This document shows positions 59,880 to 64,000 of a stretch of 64,000 nucleotides of DNA, piece after piece. The notes beneath the pieces are model-generated. The model made no database searches. It worked only from the letters and a program-made list of their open reading frames with translations, and was not told the origin of the DNA. Position numbers and translations under genes: made by a program. Each line of letters opens with the position of its first letter. The first letter of the stretch is position 1. This DNA comes from Roseibium hamelinense (GTDB lineage: Bacteria > Pseudomonadota > Alphaproteobacteria > Rhizobiales > Stappiaceae): positions 186,001 through 250,000 of the forward strand of contig NZ_VLLF01000002.1 in NCBI RefSeq assembly GCF_007830545.1. Direction: 5' to 3'.

Positions 59880-61271
59880 TCATGCGACGATAAACCACTC
59901 CATCATGCCGGATGCGGCATGTTCAAGCATATGGCAGTGAACCAGCCATTTGCCGGGGTTGTCAGCGACAAATGCGATCTTGACCGTTTCCTGACGGGTC
60001 GTGATGAAGGTGTCCCGCCAATCCTGCTCGGGCAGGAGTTCGCCATCACGTTCAAGAATTTTAAAGTGATGTCCGTGCAAATGGATGGCGTGCGGGAAAT
60101 TGCTTTCATTGCGGCTTTCCATGACGATCGTTTCACCGCGTTTGGCTGTGAACAGGGGATTGTCTCCCATGCCGGCCTGGCCATTGAACGCCCAGAACTT
60201 TCCGTCTTGCATCATGTCGCGCAGTTCTTCCTGGCTGATTCCGCTGGACAGAAGGAAACGCATGCCGCCCATCGCGCCGCCTGCCATGACGAGTGGAACG
60301 TGCTGGGCAGCTGAAAGGTCAGGCTCGGGAAGGGCGTTCTTCGCGGGCAAGGTGAGGGGGATGTCCGGCACTGTTGGAGCCCCAACCTTGAAATTCGCGA
60401 CGGTGAAGGCCCGGCCCGTTGTCGCCTCAAACGGCATATTCCCCTCATTTTCAGGTCGCAATGCCAGGTCCATACGCTGGGCAGGAGCCAGCTGAACCGG
60501 CCCTTCCGCCGCCCTGGCTTCATCGAAGCTCTGCCCATCAAGCGCGATAATCCTTGCACCAAGCCGAGACGGATCAAGGTCGAGAATGCGTGATGCTGAG
60601 GAATTGATCAGTCTGAGCCGGTGCCAGCGCTGTGCCTGAAGCGGAATGTCCGGCAGGGACACGCCGTTGACCGTGAGCCAGTTACCGAGCCTGCCGGCAT
60701 GGGAAAAATCGTGCAGTGACCCGATGGTCTCGGTGTCCAGCACGCCCTTGTTGCTCAGCCGCCAGTCTGTGAGCATAAGAGTGATGTCCGTCTGCGGAGA
60801 GAACCGCTCTTGCTCATCCTCGATAATCAGAGGGCCGGCGAGCCCGCGCGGGACCTGGTTCCAGCTCATGTTGTGCGCGTGGTACCAGTATGTGCCGGCA
60901 TCCGGGACTTCAAAGTCGTATTCGAAGCTTTCGCCGGGTTGCACCGCTGGCTGCGTCAATCCCGCAACCCCGTCCATCGCATTGTCGATGCGGATGCCAT
61001 GCCAGTGGATAGATGTCGGCTCGTCAAGCTCATTCGTGAACCGTACGCGCACCCGTTCGCCGCGTTTCACCCGGATTTCCGGGCCGGGAAAGGAACCGTT
61101 ATAAAGCCAGAGATCGGACAGGCCTCCGTCCTCTCCGTAAAGCCGTGCCTGTCCCGTGCCAGCGGTAAGCTCGAAAAAGCCATCAGGTGCTCTGGCCAGC
61201 GCCAACCGCGGCAGGGCAGCCAAAGCCGCCGCACAATATGCGGATTTCAGAAATGCACGCCGGTCCATCAT
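59880..61271 (-). CDS. Tat-exported multicopper oxidase
   Basis: A 463-aa three-domain cupredoxin. The twin-arginine signal is RRAFLK at 4-9, followed by a hydrophobic stretch to ALA near 27. Copper-binding motifs are HWHG, HAH, HLHGHHF and HCHMLEH, as in CueO/CumA/laccase-like enzymes. It oxidises Cu(I), Mn(II) or phenols in the periplasm. GGAGG lies 5 bases before the first ATG (61271). A short Met-rich patch (MAGGAMGGM) may help bind copper. Confidence 0.92.
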   Translation of the reverse strand: MMDRRAFLKSAYCAAALAALPRLALARAPDGFFELTAGTGQARLYGEDGGLSDLWLYNGSFPGPEIRVKRGERVRVRFTNELDEPTSIHWHGIRIDNAMDGVAGLTQPAVQPGESFEYDFEVPDAGTYWYHAHNMSWNQVPRGLAGPLIIEDEQERFSPQTDITLMLTDWRLSNKGVLDTETIGSLHDFSHAGRLGNWLTVNGVSLPDIPLQAQRWHRLRLINSSASRILDLDPSRLGARIIALDGQSFDEARAAEGPVQLAPAQRMDLALRPENEGNMPFEATTGRAFTVANFKVGAPTVPDIPLTLPAKNALPEPDLSAAQHVPLVMAGGAMGGMRFLLSSGISQEELRDMMQDGKFWAFNGQAGMGDNPLFTAKRGETIVMESRNESNFPHAIHLHGHHFKILERDGELLPEQDWRDTFITTRQETVKIAFVADNPGKWLVHCHMLEHAASGMMEWFIVA

Positions 61272-61536
61272 CAAAGCCTCCAAGCGATGTTTTTCTTTGG
61301 CAGACAATTGGCGCTGCAAAGGTGCCACGCCAGATCTGAAGCCATGAAATTGGGGGTTCCTGCAACTGGAAGGTCAAGACCCGGAAAAGGTATTCGACAC
61401 ACGTTTCGGGGACCCGTTCTTGACGTTCCACCAATCCCTTGTTTGCGAACTCGCTGGCGCCTTGCGGAACCATGCCCGCCTCCTGTCCGTTTCAGTTTTG
61501 GTGCGTGCCAGAATTTCATTAAAAGTGGGATAGTTT

Positions 61537-61851
61537 ATGCCGTTTGCCGAAATGTCCATTTTGCTGCTGTTGGTTCTGTTCGCGGGCGCCGCTTTGGTCA
61601 TATTGATCGGCGGGACTTACATGACCGGCCTCGCCGACCGCATCGCAGATCGGACTGGGTTCGGCGAAGCGCTTGTTGGCGCTGTACTGCTCGGCGCGGC
61701 CACGTCTCCGTCGGGAATGGTGGTGTCGATCACCGCCGCTCTGGACGGCCGCGCATCGCTTGCATTTACGCAGGCGCGATTTCTATCCAAAGCTTCGGGG
61801 GATGAACGCGGCTTGCCGGCTCATCCAGGCTGCAATTGTCCCGCATATTGA
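61537..61851 (+). pseudogene. truncated calcium/sodium antiporter (CaCA) remnant
   Basis: The first 75 residues look like the N-terminus of a CaCA family exchanger: a first helix (LLLLVLFAGAALVILIGGTYM), ADRIADRTGFGEALVGAVLLGAATS and the start of a second helix. Family members run to over 300 aa, but the homology stops near GRASLAF and an unrelated 25-residue tail ends at a stop, 9 bp before the convergent glucosidase end. It is most simply a 3'-deleted gene; the rest is not in this window. Confidence 0.7.
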
Positions 61852-61860
61852 TCAGTGATC

Positions 61861-63225
61861 CTACGGGCGGTCCGCCCGGTGGGCACCGACCAGGTCCCGG
61901 TACCATTTTCCACTGTTCTTTAGGGTCCGCACTTGTGTGCTGTAGTCCACGTGAACAATGCCAAAACGCATTTTGTAGCCTTCCGCCCACTCGAAATTGT
62001 CCATCAGGCTCCACAGGAAGTAGCCTTTCAGCGGGATGTCGGCGGTTAATGCATCGGCGCAGGCAGCAAGATGTTTTTCAAGATAATCCGTGCGCCGGGT
62101 GTCCCTCACAACGCCGCTTTCAGGCTCCTCGTTGTAGCAGGCGCCGTTTTCTGTCACGTAGACCGGCGGCAAGTCATAGCGTTGGTACAGCGCCTTAAGC
62201 AGGTCTGACAGGCCGTCTTCGTCCACTTCCCAGCCGATGTCAGTGATGGGCACATCGTCCTTGGGAGGATTGGCCACAGCTTTGGGGTAGCCGGTTTCGG
62301 AGGCCAGATCTTCGCTGATGCGCCATGGCGTGTAGTAGTTCAGGCCCCACCAGTCCAGAGGCTGGTTGATGATCGCAAGATCGCCGCTCTCGATCGGCAT
62401 CATGCTTCCAAAATTTTCAAGAATGTCGTCGTGATAGACGCCGTTGAAGATTGGCGACATGAAAATGTCGTTGTGAAACCGAAATGCGCGCTCCGATGCT
62501 GCCATGTCTTCCGGAGCATTGCTTGCCGGATAGATGGAATACGCATTTAACACGGTTCCCAAGGGCAGGTCTGGCTGCGCCGCGCGGGCAGCCTGGACAC
62601 TCAGGCCGTGGGCCAGGTTCAATGTGTGAACGGCCGCAGCAAATGCCTCGCGGCTTTTCTCGCCAGGTGCATGTATTCCGTAGAGGTGACTCAAATGGCA
62701 AATGCACCAAGGCTCGTTGATAGTGGCAAGGGCATCCATCCGGTCGCCAAGGCGGCGCACGACGATGTCTGTGTATTCGGCAAAGGCCTCAGCCGTCGAG
62801 CGCGCCGTCCAGCCGCCGTCGGCGGCGAGCGTCAAAGGCAAATCCCAGTGATAGAGTGTCGGATAGACCTTGAGCCCGCGTGCGACCATGCCGTCGATTA
62901 GCCTGTCGTAGAAATCGAGGCCCCTTTCGTTCACCGGACCTCTTCCATCCGGCAGGATCCGTGGCCAGGCAATCGAAAACCGGTAGGCATCAACCCCCAG
63001 CGATTTGATCAGGTCCAGATCGCTCTCCCACAGGTGATAGTGGTCACAAGCTATATCACCGGAGTGCTGCTTGTAGACCCGCCCCGGCATCTTTGAAAAG
63101 GCATCCCAGATGCTTGGCCCCCTGCCGTCTTTTTTCGCGGCGCCTTCGATTTGATAGGCGGCGGTTGCTACACCGAACAAAAAATCATTTGGAAAGCGGG
63201 CGGCAAGGCTTTGAAGGGTGGGCAT
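61861..63225 (-). CDS. beta-glucosidase, glycoside hydrolase family 1
   Basis: A 454-aa GH1 enzyme with retaining mechanism: acid/base Glu171 in TINEP and nucleophile Glu359 in YVTENGA. FLFGVATAAYQIEG near the start, FSIAWPRI and SLMDNFEWAEGY near the end are family landmarks. It has no signal peptide and is thus cytoplasmic, hydrolysing imported beta-glucosides or cellobiose-type sugars. The start at 63225 (MPTLQSLAARFP) fits; the frame is open to 63321. No sugar transporter is beside it. Confidence 0.93.
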   Translation of the reverse strand: MPTLQSLAARFPNDFLFGVATAAYQIEGAAKKDGRGPSIWDAFSKMPGRVYKQHSGDIACDHYHLWESDLDLIKSLGVDAYRFSIAWPRILPDGRGPVNERGLDFYDRLIDGMVARGLKVYPTLYHWDLPLTLAADGGWTARSTAEAFAEYTDIVVRRLGDRMDALATINEPWCICHLSHLYGIHAPGEKSREAFAAAVHTLNLAHGLSVQAARAAQPDLPLGTVLNAYSIYPASNAPEDMAASERAFRFHNDIFMSPIFNGVYHDDILENFGSMMPIESGDLAIINQPLDWWGLNYYTPWRISEDLASETGYPKAVANPPKDDVPITDIGWEVDEDGLSDLLKALYQRYDLPPVYVTENGACYNEEPESGVVRDTRRTDYLEKHLAACADALTADIPLKGYFLWSLMDNFEWAEGYKMRFGIVHVDYSTQVRTLKNSGKWYRDLVGAHRADRP

Positions 63226-63444
63226 ACATAGACCTGAAGTTGGTGCTTGAGTTTCGTTGGTATGATCCAAAGCGCTTTGAGGCAAGCGGTTTCTGTTCAT
63301 CGGCAAGAAGTGGCATGCCATGCCTGGCGGAGGGCGGATGTGTTTTTTGAGATTTTCGTCGTCATATGCGCTTCGAAGGCTCTTTGTCCCTTTTCAAAGC
63401 CATGATACGCCAACGGTCCATTTTGCCGTCAAAGGGAGGCGGAC

Positions 63445-63972
63445 TTGCCGGAACTGTTTATAATTGCAGCGGTTGCCCGAAACGGGGTTATTGGGGCGGA
63501 CAATGACATGCCCTGGAAGCTGTCCACTGACCTCAAGCATTTTAAGGCGCTAACGCTCGGAAAACCGGTGATCATGGGACGGAAGACATTTTTGTCGTTT
63601 GGCGGAAAACCTTTGCCGGGACGTCCACATATCGTCATTTCTCGTGATGCTGGATATGCGCCAGACGGCGCTGAAGCGGCGCCTTCCTTGCCTGCTGCGC
63701 TGGATCGTGCCCATCAAATCGCGCGTGAAACTGGTGCGGGCGAGATTGCGATCATCGGCGGCGGCCAGATCTACGCGCAAGCGATTGATCTCGCCGACAG
63801 GCTGGAAATCACGCAGGTTGATGCGGAACCCAATGGCGATACCCATTTCCCCGAAATTGATACAAAAACGTGGGAAGTCGTTCAGAGGATAGCAGGAGAG
63901 CGCAGACAGCGCGACACGGCTGATTTCGAATTCGTGACCTACCGCAGAAAGGGCAAAGCCCAGAATGACTGA
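63445..63972 (+). CDS. folA: dihydrofolate reductase
   Basis: A 175-aa DHFR that regenerates tetrahydrofolate after ThyA. NGVIGADNDMPWKL, active-site Asp29 in TDLKHFK, VIMGRKTF and GGGQIYAQA are clear. The start is TTG at 63445 with GGGAGG 5 bases upstream; no ATG fits. It is usually next to thyA in relatives. Confidence 0.93.
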   Translation: MPELFIIAAVARNGVIGADNDMPWKLSTDLKHFKALTLGKPVIMGRKTFLSFGGKPLPGRPHIVISRDAGYAPDGAEAAPSLPAALDRAHQIARETGAGEIAIIGGGQIYAQAIDLADRLEITQVDAEPNGDTHFPEIDTKTWEVVQRIAGERRQRDTADFEFVTYRRKGKAQND

Positions 63973-64000
63973 GACTCTTGTTTGGCAATGGCGTACACTG
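63964..64000 (+). CDS. possible start of a further gene, cut by the window end
   Basis: An ATG at 63964 overlaps the folA stop by 9 bases and the frame stays open to the end (MTETLVWQWRTL). Overlap with folA suggests a coupled gene, but 12 residues are too few to identify it. Confidence 0.3.

Noticed and set aside
61374-61601. Small minus-strand gene upstream of the multicopper oxidase
   Set aside because: Overlaps the antiporter start and has no recognisable domain or binding site.

Overview
The window is chromosomal DNA from an alphaproteobacterium, most probably a marine member of the Hyphomicrobiales close to Stappia/Roseibium (the genus is an inference from protein style). Support comes from a circularly permuted tmRNA gene, alphaproteobacterial small families (DUF1127, DUF4169, a ribbon-helix-helix protein, alpha-type SspB), a meso-diaminopimelate type MurE, and the order mraZ to ftsZ followed by lpxC, bamD, recN and ligA.

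Layout. 1-3081: the 3' end of an acyl-CoA ligase gene overlapping a hydroxybutyrate-dehydrogenase-like SDR gene, convergent with a TetR regulator and an AhpD-like gene. 3082-5078: an orphan beta-repeat/coiled-coil protein resembling a phage or T6SS spike, the RNase P RNA gene, then a leader with four MraZ boxes. 5079-23834: the complete division and cell wall cluster (mraZ rsmH ftsL ftsI murE murF mraY murD ftsW murG murC murB ddl ftsQ ftsA ftsZ), all on the plus strand, mostly overlapping or nearly so, closed by a hairpin terminator. 24091-30326: lpxC, bamD, recN, a small convergent membrane protein, and ligA. 30491-35139: a nitrate/nitrite-sensor-type chemoreceptor and a UvrD/PcrA helicase. 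35140-37860: an AT palindrome and a CtrA-type box in front of an autotransporter gene broken by two in-frame stops and one frameshift. 37880-47203: a TPR protein, prmA, DUF1127, aminopeptidase P, an MFS transporter, a ClC channel, a hotdog thioesterase and an FAD-linked oxidase. 47286-51404: a very large AsmA-family protein that seems to start at CTG. 51427-52975 (minus): a ribbon-helix-helix protein, DUF4169, sspB and the permuted ssrA. 53121-64000: cutC, thyA, an SBF transporter, an acyl-CoA synthetase, a DUF2161 nuclease-like protein, a CNNM/CBS protein, a Tat-exported multicopper oxidase, a broken CaCA antiporter, a GH1 beta-glucosidase, and folA.

How the genes work together. MraZ probably represses its own operon through the four-repeat operator. 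The Mur enzymes make lipid II, FtsW and FtsI polymerise and cross-link it at the FtsZ ring, and lpxC and bamD add outer-membrane synthesis. The ssrA-sspB pair links ribosome rescue (tag ANDNYAMDNAVAA) to the adaptor that hands tagged proteins to ClpXP. ThyA and DHFR form the thymidylate cycle, although about 8.7 kb of unrelated genes separates them here.

The most notable items are the ssrA-sspB neighbourhood, the decayed autotransporter with its CtrA box, the CTG start of the AsmA protein, the MraZ operator array and the orphan spike-like protein. I found no CRISPR array, insertion sequence, tRNA, rRNA or prophage.
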